From positions 76,883,642 through 76,947,641 of the forward strand of contig CM049306.1 of assembly GCA_026874595.1 (NCBI GenBank): 64,000 nt of DNA, written 5' to 3'. The first letter of the stretch is position 1. Every line of letters starts with the position of its first letter. The position numbers were made by a program, and so were the translations under genes. Under the pieces are notes generated by a model, which saw only the letters and a program-made list of their open reading frames with translations, was not told where the DNA came from and searched no databases. Positions 13,870-26,763 of the stretch are shown here, in pieces. The DNA comes from Sipunculus nudus. Taxonomy: Eukaryota > Annelida > Sipuncula > Golfingiida > Sipunculidae.

Positions 13870-14170
13870 GGTTGATGTGACCCAAATCTGACTTGTGTCA
13901 TGTGGTCCTCGTTTATTACGTCACGAGTGAGCGTCATAATGATGACGTTACGTCATTATTGTGGCAGGATAAATGAAATCCCCGGGTTGTGCGTGTTGTG
14001 TTGTAGTAAGCACAGGATAAGCGGTACCAGGGGACAGATTTTCCATCAACTATCATCAAGCATGCCAAGGTCTTGATGATTTATCTGATAAGTTCCTGTC
14101 TCCCTTGCCACAAATCGTTTCACAACGACCAGATCCCCAGATTAATGAAGATTCCAGTACAATGATATAT
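13870..14170. promoter_or_regulatory. Small island with clustered CRE-type (TGACG/CGTCA) sites
   Basis: Four CGTCA/TGACG half-sites occur in about 37 bp: 13919-13923, 13932-13936, 13943-13947 and 13951-13955. The last two form ATGACGTTACGTCAT, a 15-bp palindrome broken only at its centre. bZIP factors of the CREB/ATF type bind such sites. No reading frame follows. Confidence 0.4.
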
Positions 14171-14999
14171 CTTAATTTATTATTATGCAAAGTAAACGCC
14201 TGATTTTGCATTTTGGTTTATTCTTGTCTGGTGGTTTCGTTATCTGACTGTATGCATCCTTAATTCCTCTCAGTTTTCATTTTTATACAGAACCCTATCT
14301 TTTTCGTTCTTTCTTTCTTTCCATCTATCTACCTTTTTTCTTTCTATTCTTATCTTTCTTCCTTCCTTTCTTTCTTTCTTTTCTTTCTTTCTCATACATA
14401 TTTTCATACAAGGGGGTATACGATATATGTTTAATATAGTTTTGTTTATTCTGTTTACTTTTTTTTTCTCTTGTCTAAGATCTATAGACAACTTACTGAT
14501 ACGCAACCATGCATATGCAGAACGACATATATAAAGACATCTTTAAAAAATACCAAATGTCTACAATGTATCAAAATATTTTTTTTTCATACAACCCAAT
14601 TACAGGAGGGTAGGCCTATACAATTTATAGACAAGAATTAAGACGTTAGAAGAAAAGTAGCTGGACTTGCAGTATATCGATAAATGGCTAGACAACAGGT
14701 CAAGTGTATAGACGGTTCTAAAACATTTGTATACAAGTGAAAAAATGTCAAAATATTGTATTTTTTCTCTTCGGTGCTTCACGTGTTTTCCATCCCAGAC
14801 GTATAAGTTAAAATATGTTGAAAAGAGGTTTTTTTTTCCAAAATTAAATGTAGCGTGATATCTTATAGCTGTTAATATATATCGCCCAGCGATGGATTAA
14901 GGACATGGACTGGTATATCACTGACTCGTCTAGACTGGATGGTATCAATCAATAAAGTGTAATATTACTCACGAAGCAGAGAAGAAACAGAAGTTCCAT
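14171..14999. other. AT-rich stretch with a pyrimidine tract
   Basis: A CTTT/CTTC-rich tract lies at about 14300-14395. No gene seen. Confidence 0.6.
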
Positions 15000-15004
15000 A
15001 TACG

Positions 15005-15090
15005 TAATACGCCGGAAGGGAATGATGTCATACATCACCAAGATGTCACGCCGGCGGGCACGTGCGCATGCGCATTAGCTGCTCTTCAGA
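15005..15090. promoter_or_regulatory. Promoter-like cluster: ETS, CRE-like and NRF1 sites
   Basis: CCGGAAG (15012-15018, ETS core), TGATGTCA (15023-15030, CRE-like) and TGCGCATGCGCA (15063-15074, a perfect NRF1 palindrome) lie within 65 bp. This trio is typical of TATA-less, CpG-type promoters, but no coding exon is recognisable downstream on either strand. Confidence 0.4.
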
Positions 15091-17590
15091 GCAATGGTTT
15101 GTTTATATGCACATATATATTTGGAATGCATTCGACGTGATTATTGTTTAGATTAATTGATTTGATTTAAATGCGGAATAAATTCCAGTCTTCAAATTTA
15201 TTTTTTTTTCAACGGTCGCTTTTATTTTTTTTAAATCGCCGGCAGATATGCTTGTATTGCTTATGGGCTGTGGATAAAATAGACGGAAGTACGTCGAAAT
15301 AGTAAATTTGATTGTTTTTTCCCTTCCCGAGCAATACCTCTGCATGTTTTTATAAAGGGATGAGAAAACTAAATCAAATACTTATAAAAGGAATTCGGTT
15401 CACGTTTGTTCGCAATATTCTCTCAAACCCCGTTGTGTACAATACTGTACCATACATCATTTTTAAGGTTATTATCCCTGCAGTGACATGGGCGATATGA
15501 GAATAAAAAATTTTTAATGTACATATAATATTGAGTGATTTTTCAGTTTGTACTGATTTACACGAAAGTTAGACCGAGCACAGCCGACCTGCTTTCGGCA
15601 ATCAATTTAACGGAATGCGTGCATCGTGGTCATTCAACCTAAAACACTAAGGACTATTGTTAATATGAAAAACGCTTGCTTTCAGTGAGGGATTTGACCC
15701 ACGTGCGTGGTCAGTAAAAGAGAAAAACACATGTTTCTCGCTTTATGAAAACTAGAATTCAACCCAGGAGGATTAATGACAAAACCTAATTCAAGGTCCC
15801 AATTTCAGGAACAGGGCTGAGGTGGTGGCGGGGGTTTCAGGCCTCATAATTTGTCTGATACAATGGAAAAAAAAGTTTGCGGTGGCTAAAAATGAGATAG
15901 GGACTCTCTGCGTAGAGTCCCGTTTGGGGTCGCTTCTGCTACTTACCAGATGTGCATATTTCTGTTTCTTTCTTCAGGAAAAGTTTCCTTGTAACATACA
16001 TTTAATTAATCTTTCATGCATGTGTTCCTCACATCAACATATTCTGTATACGTCTAATGATAGAAACCAGTCAAATATCAACGAAATACTGAATGCCCCC
16101 GCGTCTCATTCCGGTTCGTAATGTAAACCATCACTGACCAGGTCTTCAAGGTAAACATACCGGGGTATGATTTTTTTGCCACGAGCACAGCGCCACAAAA
16201 TAACAGTAAAAAATAATTGTACATATCGTATTAAGAGAGTATCCCACTAAAAATCTATGTTTTCTTTTAAATTTTAGAATAAAAAATGAGCCAACATTCA
16301 ACATCTCAGTCAATATAACTCCCGAACCCCGGTGAAAAGCCCGGTATACCGGGTTTATCAGCTAGTAGCATATAAATGTGAAACACAAGATTAAACATGC
16401 AAATGATAGCAAGTTCAGTAAGAGCAAAACAAGTTGAAACTCAGATATTCCCTTTGATGTGTTGTAAGTAATGCAGTGACTTCTGAATAATTCCTAAAAT
16501 AGAGATATATATACAGTATATACAAAGCCTGGACGAATGTAAGAAGAATCTTATAAACGCATATATATATACGGCATACACAATGTATATATGTTATCAT
16601 CAGCCTCATGTGCATTCAATGCAGACGTTGTCAACTGCAGGCAATTGTCTTATAACCTTATTAAAAGGCCAGGTGTGATTGATACAGGTCTGTATTTTAA
16701 GATCTATCAAATGTAAATTAAACATCATATGTAATGAACAAATTTATCCTTACCGTGCATAAAAATGATTGGATGTGTTTTATTGTACTATATATAAAAC
16801 TTGAAAGAGTGATTTTTGTTGTCTTAATAATTTATGCATGCAGTTGTATAGGTAATATATTGTATTTATAGATGCATATAGGTACCATTAAACACTGAAG
16901 TTTCATCAGATATGTTTTTCATGTCATAAAAATTACCTTAACTGTCATGCATGCATTCATAACATCACAGACAACAGAACAGAACCGGTTTTATTTACAA
17001 AAGCGTCCCCTGTTGTGGAATGGTGTAAATTATAAAATTCGTGAATATATTCGTGAGTTTAGAACCAAGTAGAGCGATAATAGAACTCTGTTATTATCGC
17101 TTCCGCTTCCGCGCTTTCTAGGGAGTACTGACATGAAGTAAAGAGTTGATGAGACAAATAAAATCTTTATACGGATAATTTTCCTGTATAAAAAGAAAGT
17201 GATCCTGTTAAGTCCGTATGTCCAGTATTTTAAGTTCTATGCTCTAAGAAGCACAGTTAACGTGTATTTTGAATGACAATTAGGGCAATACAAATTAATT
17301 AGTTTCAGCCTTTAAAAACCCACAACAGAATTCAGCTATTTCAATCACAACCGCAGACAGCACATGCAGTCTTGAAGACTTTATCTGAGGCATGTGATCA
17401 GTAGACGATTGTGGGTATATATAACTGTATACGTACAAATATAAAGTGATATATATATGTGTACATGGACGTCCTTCAAAGTCTTGATGTGGCTCGTGCC
17501 CTTTACGCTACATAAAAGCTTGGATAAATATTGACACGGAAAACATACGATCTTCTTAACGGCACGGGTCTGTTTAACTAATTAAGCCAG
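15091..17590. other. AT-rich stretch, no gene seen
   Basis: Contains a 14-bp palindrome CCCGGTATACCGGG (16340-16353), a hairpin GGGACTCT..AGAGTCCC near 15900, and a hairpin AGCGATAATA..TATTATCGCT (17073-17101). The short frames have no domain. Confidence 0.6.
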
Positions 17591-18030
17591 ATGTTTGTTC
17601 ACTTAAGGTGATAAGGCAATTGTCCATTTATACAGTTGTTAAATTGGCGATGATAGGGATCTCGAGTCATCCAAACCGGGTTGTATTTACTTTTGTGTCA
17701 ACAGGGGTGCTTGAATTCCTCGTCCTACCGCGGTGCCCCTTTGTAACGGAACCAACGTCAACAGTTAAGCCATGAAATCAAATTATCAGCCCTAATTGAT
17801 TTCACGAGACCGCCAATGGGGGCGCTTCACTCGAAAGAGTCTTGCCGCAGCCGGGCAACCGAGACGGTCGGGGGAGCGGCCACGCAACCTGTTAAAGTCA
17901 TCAGACTTCACTCGTTGCTGCCCACGGCCGCTGGTCAGCTATAATTAGGCTCCGGTTTGACAGACTGCCACTCATCAGTTTGGCCAACAGCAGATAATCA
18001 TTATCTTCATCCTGCGAAAAGCTTCAAGAT
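17590..18030. other. Balanced-composition non-coding island
   Basis: GC-rich centre at 17800-17950, flanked by CCTAATTGATTTC and GCTATAATTAGG homeodomain-type cores. No reading frame of note. Confidence 0.4.
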
Positions 18031-19480
18031 GCTGAAGATGCGCTTATAGAAATACAATCTGGACATGGGTCATTTATATACTAGTATATACCAGGCATCA
18101 CTGTCAGTGACGCCACCGTGGTACTTTTGCGCGCCATTCATCAAATAACATTTACACCAAATACATGCATGCCCCAGTCTTTCAATTCTACATTAATTTA
18201 GAATCATAAAGTGTATCATATGTGGTGTGTTTGTATGAAACCCTTATGAAAACATCGCTTGCCGAAGTCAAGCTATTTTGACTCCCTCTGTTTACGTGCT
18301 ATTGATTTTATAATATGAATTACATCCTTATTCTATTTGACATTTAAATAACTTAAATATGACTTTTATGATTTATCAATTACTGTTTTGAACATTCACT
18401 GCAGTGCAGCATTATTCATTTTTATAATTTCTTTGCCCTAGTTCTGCTGCCTAGTTCTTTCTTTTCCTTTAAAATTATATATTATGATAATATTTCAACC
18501 CTTTTCACAAATTACTAGTATATATATATATATGAGCATGACCAAACAACTATAGGTATATGCGTGTATCGCAGTGGAAATATCAGAGTTCGGATCCATC
18601 CTTATTCCAAGGCCGACGCTTTAAACATTAAAATATACCCTGCATGATATTATTATAGATCATTTAAATTATTTTGACTTTTGTCTTTCTTGCAGTTTTC
18701 CTTTATAAGGTCCTCCGATTGTTTTGTATATATGGACGTCTATAAAAGATTCAAGAGTTCCTTGAATTCATTTTGCTATCTATATATATATGCATAGTAC
18801 TAATCGAACGTCATGAAAAAAATGATTAAATAAGTCCAGAGCTGGACTCTGCATAACGGGCTCAAGAACAACATTTCTGAGATTGCGTAAGCGTCCATGC
18901 AGTTTTGGCTTGCGTTAAAATATAGAAAAATATGTGAAAAGTTGATTGAGTTCCTGCATTGTCTTTGTCTAGATGCCTATATATCGCATGTGTACTCGGA
19001 GTAATGTCAAAGTTATTGGGTCGTAAGAAAAGGGAACCACTTGAAAGTTGATCCTCTAGGCAACCTTAACGGAAATGGCTGATGACAAAATGTTATAAGG
19101 TATAGTTATATATAATTGCCCCAATGACATAAATCAGGAACATTTTCTCTAAAAGACTCTCTTATTTCTTAAGATCATATATTTTGGCCAGTGCTAGAGT
19201 ACGTGTATATACCTGGTATACTCAAAGAGCACCTAGCTATATGTACTGTGTGCTTATCAGTTTATGCTTATTAGCCTATCTGAGAATGATGATCATTGAA
19301 CCTTAGAACATGTTATTCCATTTCCATGAAATGTAAAAGATGCAAACTCATCAAATATATAGTGACTCCAAATGGACTAATGGCTATACCTGCAAACCCT
19401 AAAATAATGCAAAGTGCAGTTTTATTACATTTAAATGAAAAGAATAAAGGCTTAATTTCTAAAAGGTCTCTGTCCGGTAT
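18031..19480. other. AT-rich stretch, no gene seen
   Basis: Plain AT-rich sequence with a short (TA)n near 18520. Confidence 0.6.
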
Positions 19481-19950
19481 TCCGTTACATCATGCACCGC
19501 CAGCCCCAGACCTAAACCAAAATGACTGCGGATTATATCTCACGTTGTCTTGACCGTGTCAACAGGACAGAGTTTCACTGGAACTGGGTCAATATATAGA
19601 AAAATTTTCCGTAAATATATAACCCAGATTTGGTTTCTCATAGGAACCACTTTCTCACCAAAAATCAAGACCGGATATGGTACCAGGGCGTCCTACGATG
19701 ACGTCACAGGCTGGTCAGGGGTCAGGCGGCCTTGAGATTTGCAACTTTGTATCACATGCACACGTTATTTGATGAGAATTCATTTCTCAGTGTCAGAGTC
19801 TGTACCAGAGATCGGTATCAGCGCGTACAAGGTGCTGGGACGGTAAATAGCTATCTCTACCAGACTAATTGAGCGCGGCTGTCGATGTGTTATTATTATT
19901 AACATAACAGCTCACAGGGATGTCGCGATATTATTCCAACCGATATTTCT
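19480..19950. other. Island with a consensus CRE
   Basis: Contains TGACGTCA (19699-19706), the full CREB/ATF consensus, in a less AT-rich stretch. The two short frames at 19296-19735 end or start here without a recognisable product. 19951-20461 is AT-rich. Confidence 0.35.
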
Positions 19951-20461
19951 GTTATTGTGATGTTGATGGCTATTATACTGTCAATTAAATCTGCACTATG
20001 GATCATAATCGTTTTTATATCAGAACTGCCGGTGTAGGTGTGAGATGGATTGAATTAACAGATCCAGAACAGTTGTTAATCACGCTCTATACCTTAGATA
20101 AGTAATATTACATGGTAAGGCACTAATGAGTTTACAGTTCACATGTTCAACGGGCTCTTGGTACAATACATATGTTTGTGATATGCATATATGTATACAC
20201 TTACATAAAATAGTGTTTATTGTATGGAAAATGTTGTAAAAAAAGAAGTACTTATAAAAGTATTATTTAAATGTACAAAAAGTATATATATATCTATCTA
20301 GACAATCAAAGATTATTATTATATTTTTAGCCTTTGATTAAAAATATGCTAACCAATATTTTTGGTGGTTGCAAATGCTGAATGATTATTTAGATTTGTT
20401 ATTCCGCGAATCATCAATTGTCTCAAAGATAGGTTTATCTTGAGAAACTAAGGTAACAAAA

Positions 20462-20791
20462 AGGTTTGGTTCTCAGGCACTTTTCCCAGGAGTCAGTGCG
20501 GGTGGGTGATTCTTTTTCTTTTTTTTTCTGTATGTTTCGATAAAAAAGTCATATATGATCAGGGAAAAGCATGAAAATATATTAACAGAACTTTTTTTGC
20601 TAAATATATATAGGTAAAGGCATAACAAAGGAAATCTGAACAAAACTGTATTATTTTATCGTCTTGAAAGAAATGGCCGATCGGTTGGAGCTCAAACTTG
20701 GTAAGTTTCTGTTGAGAATGAATATAAAATTTTTGATGCCGGGGGGGGGGGGGGGGGGTAAATTGACGCGCGGTGCCTGAGAACCCTACCT
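20462..20791 (+). mobile_element. Small inverted-repeat transposon, copy 1 (GGTTTGGTTCTCAGGCAC ends)
   Basis: The ends are inverted repeats: AGGTTTGGTTCTCAGGCAC at the left, and GTGCCTGAGAACCCTACCT at the right. It belongs to the same family as 44657-44923, in the opposite orientation. Shared interior: CATAACAAAGGAAA, GAAGAAATG/GAAAGAAATG, and a GGTAAGTTT motif. A G18 run interrupts it at 20741-20758. It includes a 28-nt ATG-to-splice-donor stretch at 20673-20700 also found in the other copy. There is no transposase frame; it is non-autonomous. Confidence 0.8.
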
Positions 20792-22690
20792 GTTTTTGCC
20801 TTATCTGATATAGTTCACTCATTATTCGATCAATTTATATAATATGCTATACAAGCTTTTGAAACAATCTATAAAAGTTTATATATACTTTATATATTTC
20901 TTTTTATGCACGCTTTGTTTTATTTGTTGTTGTAAATCATTTTGGTTTTAACTTTAAATTTCTAATTCAAGCGAGTATACGCATTATATAATTTTTCTCA
21001 AATTTCATTATGGGTATATATATGATTCCATTGTGTATGTATATTTGATATGCTTTTGGCTCAGTTTTCTCTCCCTTTTTTATAATTTCAAACATGCAAA
21101 GTGTAAAGACGTGCACCCAAATATTTTGTTTCACTGCATGATAATGATATATGGTGCAATTACATATAGAATATAGGTTTAAATTAATGAGATTGTGGAG
21201 GATGAAACAGTATACATTTGTTTTTACTTATTTTGCATATAGTCTCTTAATGTATATATATATATCCTATACCGTTTCCATGCAGCAATATATAATGTGG
21301 GTGTATAGCGAATTTATACATTTTTGTACTACAGAAATCTACATATACAGTTAAAAGAAAATACTTATAAAATATAGTTATTATATCCGAAACATATATA
21401 CTTAAAAGTATATATATTTTAATACCTTAAATATTCGCGCTTTTCCATAAGTGTCTGCTCGGTCAATAAATTTGCTTCCTATTTTTCATCGTTATCAGTT
21501 AAATTTAAAGATGTTGCCCGAAATATTCATTATAGACAAAAATGCATAATAATCTCTTAAAAACAATAAGAAATCATTACATATGGTATGTATGGGAACA
21601 TTTATTTATACCATTTTGTGTCCTGTAATTTATATTGTTATTCTACATGAATTAATTTTCAATATAGCTGTATAATCATTTATTTATCAGGGACCGAAAT
21701 TATGTAATTTGTTTCCGGAAGCTTTACGTAAGATAGATAATTTAGATAAGTTCAAAAAAGATCTTAAGCAATATTCTCTAAGCCCTTGACATAATATCAA
21801 TAAATCTATATATTTTCTTCTTTTTGCACGATAAGCATGCATGTTGACATATATATATATGCTTTACGAATACCATGCAGTAAGTGAAAAAAAACACTAA
21901 CATAAGTATATGCACACATTTCACTTGTATAGTTTGTATTATTCTCTGCACTTATTTCATATACAATGTTATCAACATTGTCAATAACCTGATTGGCCTA
22001 TGATTTTCTGAATAATATTCTGTAATAAACTCTTAATAATGGTCATACTAGTACAGGAATAAACAATATATGTTATATTCAGTTACAATATTCTACTATA
22101 TATATTTACTTGTATATAGTACTGTCATGCTATTTAATCATGTTTAAAATTTCATTTATTAACAGGGCATTCTGAACAAGCCACCCTGAATAAAGATATA
22201 TAAATAAATAAATTAAAAATAAATGAATGATACAGTATTTTCAATACTATATTTGTAAACCTATTTGTATTTGTTCATCCGATCACTGTTATTTTTTAAT
22301 ATTTTTTTATTATTTTTTTTTTTGTTTTAAGTTATAGAAAAAAAAATCATTATATATAGGGTGAAAACCAAAAACAAACTGCATGGTTTGAGTTATGATC
22401 TTGTAATTTGATATTAGCCTATAAAAATGCGGTTTGCGCTTACTGGTTGGTTAAAATCGTGTATCATTAAACAAATTAAAATTTTCAAATATGTTAACAT
22501 TTCATATGAAAATGAATGTCTGTTTGATAAATACATATACCATTAGAAAGAAGACCGAATCTGGTATTAAAATATACATATTTTATGGGGTCTATAATAT
22601 GCACTTTTGTATTGAATTAAATTTAGGGGACTTTTCCAGGGATGCTACACCTTAACTAACGAATTTTGCTCAATCAGAGATAATTTTGCG
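20792..22690. other. AT-rich stretch, no gene seen
   Basis: Very AT-rich, with only short chance frames. Confidence 0.65.
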
Positions 22691-22950
22691 CACGTTAAGT
22701 TGTACTATTCAAGTAATCCTACCGCTCTCCTATAGCTTCATTTTGAATCCTTACCCCTCACTGTGACATTTCATATACATGTAATTACATGCAGTATGAT
22801 TATAACAAGGCGGTCACGAGGCGGGGCAATATGCATGTCTACATTATACAGACAACCACCGCCCAATGAGAATGTCATAAGTGGAAGGAACGGGACCGGG
22901 GTTGATTTAAACCCATTTAAACATCTTCCTTTTTCCCTTTGAAATGAAAA
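22690..22950. other. Small balanced-composition stretch
   Basis: A short rise in GC around 22800-22910 (GGCGGTCACGAGGCGGGGC) with no frame. Confidence 0.3.
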
Positions 22951-23398
22951 TACCTGTATAATATGACCACCTGTCTATTACGACTAGCGTTGAGTGAACC
23001 CTGAACATTCACATTGCTAATATAACTGATCTGTCTATATATATAATATTATATAATAGGACCAACTGTGAAATATAAGACTATATATAGATACTTTTTG
23101 GCCAGTCCCATACACGGGGGTTTTTATTACACAGGTTTCACTGTATTTCAGTTTGCTCTTGCAATAACTTTAAATTTCTCTATAAAGGAGTGTACTGTTA
23201 TCGACCCTCCTGTTTTTTTATATTGACTGTACTAAATATATATGTATCTATTTATTTCAAGTATTGCCATTATACCATTTTTTTTATTATACGCCCTGCC
23301 GACTTTACTTTATAAGACGAGAAAAGTATAAGAAATGACAAAGTTATAAGTAATAAACCGCGTATATGCAGGCATGGGCATGCAGGTCGCTAGCATAT

Positions 23399-23465
<67 letters not shown>

Positions 23466-23693
23466 ACACAATCCATGCATGTATAATAATAAATAATTTT
23501 AACGATTGTTTTTTGTACATAAGGGGCAATGAGCAGGAAAATATATGTAAAACCATATTCTTTGACCTTAAAAACAGTGTTAATATTCAATTTACATAAA
23601 GCTTATTAAAAAATATGAATGTCAAACGTACCAAGGATATCGATGATATATATACAGGTTATAGTGAGTGTATACATACACATGACGTTAGGG
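22951..23693. repeat. AT-rich DNA with a 62-bp (TA)n
   Basis: (TA)n at 23401-23462. Three overlapping frames encoding Tyr-Ile repeats are artefacts of it. Nothing else seen. Confidence 0.85.
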
Positions 23694-23934
23694 CAGGGGC
23701 GGATTCAGATGTGGCTGCATGCAGGGGATGGGCGCCCCTTCTTTTTCGACAAAAGAAATCTCGGAAATTGAATGATACACGCTTAATGTATAAAAGCAGG
23801 TCCGGAGTTTGCGTCTCGCACCATTTTTCTTTCCTATAATTCTGCAATGTAAGAGTAAATTCCACTTATTTACCAGTTCCAAGGTATTGGGCCCCATGCC
23901 ATGCACCTTTTGTAAGTTTACGAATCCGCCTCTG
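23694..23934. mobile_element. hAT-like miniature transposon (CAGGGGCGGATTC ends)
   Basis: Left end CAGGGGCGGATTC (from 23694) and right end GAATCCGCCTCTG (to 23934) are inverted repeats with one mismatch. CAGGGGCGGAT-type ends are common in non-autonomous hAT elements. No clear 8-bp target duplication survives. A second GGAATCCGCCTC occurs at about 24125-24136 beyond a G17 run, so the element may be longer or have a second partial copy. The overlapping frames on both strands have no recognisable product. Confidence 0.5.
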
Positions 23935-24399
23935 CTGATGGATACATTATGTTCAGCTATCGATCTGAATCTAGATTTTTTAAAAGTTATATGGTATAAT
24001 AGCACAACTTTGAGTTATTGTCGAAGCATCATGATGCAAAATCTGGCTTTGTTTGCGATATTAAGCGCTTATTTTACTATTTTCCAGATATGTTTTGTCG
24101 AAGGGGGGGGGGGGGGGGGTCCCTGGAATCCGCCTCGCTAATGGACGTTGCATCAGTGTTTACATAAAAGAGAATTAAGAACCGTCATTAGGCTTCTCCC
24201 TGTTTTTCATGTATATCATATAATATCACCGGGGAAAGGAACATGTTAATCTGAAGATAAGAATTTAATAAAAAAAAAATTATCATGTCTTCTGCACCAT
24301 ATGAGTATGTTTATATAAAACATATAATCATCAATACTTTCGTCACATCATGCATGTCTTTCTGTACCCATACTTTCTGACACGCACTCATGTGATGTA

Positions 24400-25115
24400 A
24401 CAAGTTTTTGTGTAAACCATTTCCAATTTGTTGTGCCCTATGCGGTCCCGCCGTATTGAGTAGAGTGACGCTCCTCGTCAATTTGTGCGGGGTGTTTCTA
24501 TTATTCACATTTTCAGTCCACTGCATGCAGGAAGGCCCTCTAGCTGCGAGGAGTGATATCACGTCTCAAACTGTTGGCCGTATTATCCCGCTATTTTTCT
24601 CGCCTGCAGCCCGCCCGGGCGTGAAACAGCCACCATTACGCCAGTGTTTGGGCAAGCTTTGGCCGCCATTATCGCTGACAATGCGCATTAATTCCGCAAA
24701 CTTGCTTCCGTATATAAGGAACTGGAGATGGCGGCTGTGGCTACGTGCGGACATTTATTTAAAAGACAATCCTGATCGGGGCATGGAGAGTCCCGCGGGT
24801 CGGTGGCCCCCGACCTCCCCCAGTGACTCGACACTGGGGCGGTATGAGCCAGGCGACCCCCAAGTGAAGCTGAACTTCTCTTGGCAGATGCCGGTCGGCC
24901 AATCGGGGGTTGTCAATTGATGAAGCTTATAACGAGCGGGTGCGCACTTTGCCCCGTATGCCCATCAATTTATTTGTATCTTCTAACTATCATATAATTT
25001 GCCGAGGCGAGTCACTGTCACCTCTCTTTGTTATGTCAAATTGCTTTTATTTCCTTCCAAATGTGGCATTGATAGATATTGGGCATCAGACAGGCTACCT
25101 AACTGCCCATTTGTA
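24400..25115. other. Balanced-composition island with a 170-codon open frame
   Basis: GC-rich for this window, especially 24600-24910. The plus-strand frame at 24408-24920 (170 codons) is the longest outside the satellite and NK1, but it has no domain, no coiled coil and no convincing upstream context. I read it as a chance frame in GC-richer DNA. CCGCCATT motifs at 24662 and elsewhere resemble YY1 sites. 24137-24399 is AT-rich. Confidence 0.35.
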
Positions 25116-25704
25116 ATCTTACCATACTTGGAACTCTGAGAAGCGAATGTATTCATGATTAGCAAATTTGCGACGAAATGAATTGTCGTTCCTGTTGTAA
25201 AATATAAAAACTCTTAAAGGGGGTTCAATGTCTATTTTAAGCCCCCTTTAAATTTTGAATGAAGGTATATTCAGATCAGTATACCTTATAATAGTGATTT
25301 TACATGTTCAGCCTGTTGTCTGATTTTACTCCGTTTGACAGCAGTTGAAGCTCCCTTAAGTCTGTTCAAAAGCAAACTGGAACAGTTTCTATAGATTTTA
25401 ATATTAATCAACTCATCAGGTATTAAATTATATATATATATTATGTATTATTCTTAATTGGATGATTTCTTTGCCTCTGAATAGTCTCTGCCTTACTTAA
25501 CATCTTTATGTATACGAGTTAGAAAAGCTCTATACACAATAGGTAGAAAACATGTATGATTACATTTACCGTAAAGCAGAACTCCTGTAGTTTAAATTTT
25601 TTTACTTTGGAATTGATTTAAAAGCCATTTTACGAAACCAACCAATCGCATGCACATATTTAAAGAATTCATTCTTTCGAATTCATGTAATATATATGTA
25701 TAAT

Positions 25705-25798
<94 letters not shown>

Positions 25799-26044
25799 AA
25801 GTGCTATTTGTAGGGCAATATCATACTCAGACATAATATAAATGGACTGGGTACCGACAGTGTACGCATATATAAAAAAAATCTATAGTACAGGAGCCCT
25901 GTATATACCTGTACTATATAAAGTGCTATACATGTACCATTTTGCTGAATCATGCAGCTGCTTTTCTTTGTATTGGCAAGTTAACAATTGGATCACCCAT
26001 GATTTAAAAGCTGTCTCCCCGAGCTTTTCCTTTTACTTGAGGTT
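25116..26044. repeat. AT-rich DNA with a ~105-bp (TA)n
   Basis: (TA)n with a few variants at 25690-25795. A near-palindrome AAGGTATATTCAGATCAG-TATACCTT lies near 25263-25288, and AAAGGGGG..CCCCCTTTA near 25217-25251. No gene seen. Confidence 0.8.
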
Positions 26045-26645
26045 TCAGTTGCCTGTCTGAAGTGACACTTGATCTCAGAGTAAAGCCTTGTGAAGGACTA
26101 CTTGCAAGCGGACGGGGAAAGTTACCAGCGTGTGCGATAAGGCGGCAGAAGACACTGCCTCGCTATCTTCCGCCGTCCAGATTAGCCTGTTTACCGCGAA
26201 ATCGACTGCGTAATCTGTTTCTAATTTGCAGTCATGTTTAACCCGAAGGCTCATCAATTCGCTGGTGCACTTTTTCGTCAGATAACGCCAACCAGAAAGC
26301 GATATTGTGGGAGCAATTTGGCACAGGAGGTAACAATTTGCGTGATATAGACAGCGGTGCGTGGTTTATAGGCCCCCTCCATGCGGAGGGTTACCGGGGG
26401 TCCCAGCTCCGGCCGTCCCGACGATCATCAATTCCAACGGAAACCGCTACTTAGTGACGGGACATGGGAACCGTATGTTACTCTACGGGGCAAGGGTGGG
26501 TCGGGGGGAAAGAGGAGGGCGAGGTTAAATAAGGGACCTGTGAAATCAACCCCTTCCCCTGCCCCGTGCAGCTGGCTTCCCTATATATATGATTGTTTAT
26601 TTAGATTTTTATCAAGACTGTTGCATGGGTACTGGGGAATCTAGT
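26045..26645. other. Balanced-composition non-coding island
   Basis: GC-rich at 26370-26575, with a purine-rich GGGGGAAAGAGGAGGGCGAGG segment near 26503. The frame at 26381-26644 has no domain. Confidence 0.35.
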
Positions 26646-26763
26646 TATTTCGCGGGATTCTTTCCATGCAGGTTACCAAATTTTACTTAGCTAAATGACT
26701 CGATAACAATAAGTTTGAATTTTATAAATATACATAATATACATGATTCACAATATACATATA

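Noticed and set aside
17820-17900. Possible CpG-island promoter at 17.8 kb
   Set aside because: GC-rich but without recognisable core promoter motifs or any adjoining exon, so it is listed only as a composition island.
23344-23599. Tyr-Ile repeat frames here and at 8.2, 25.7, 29.8, 36.3, 42.8 and 53.7 kb
   Set aside because: These are translations of (TA)n microsatellites.
24408-24920. 170-codon plus-strand open frame as a gene
   Set aside because: No recognisable domain or motif. It lies in a GC-richer island where chance frames are longer, and nothing supports splicing or a start.
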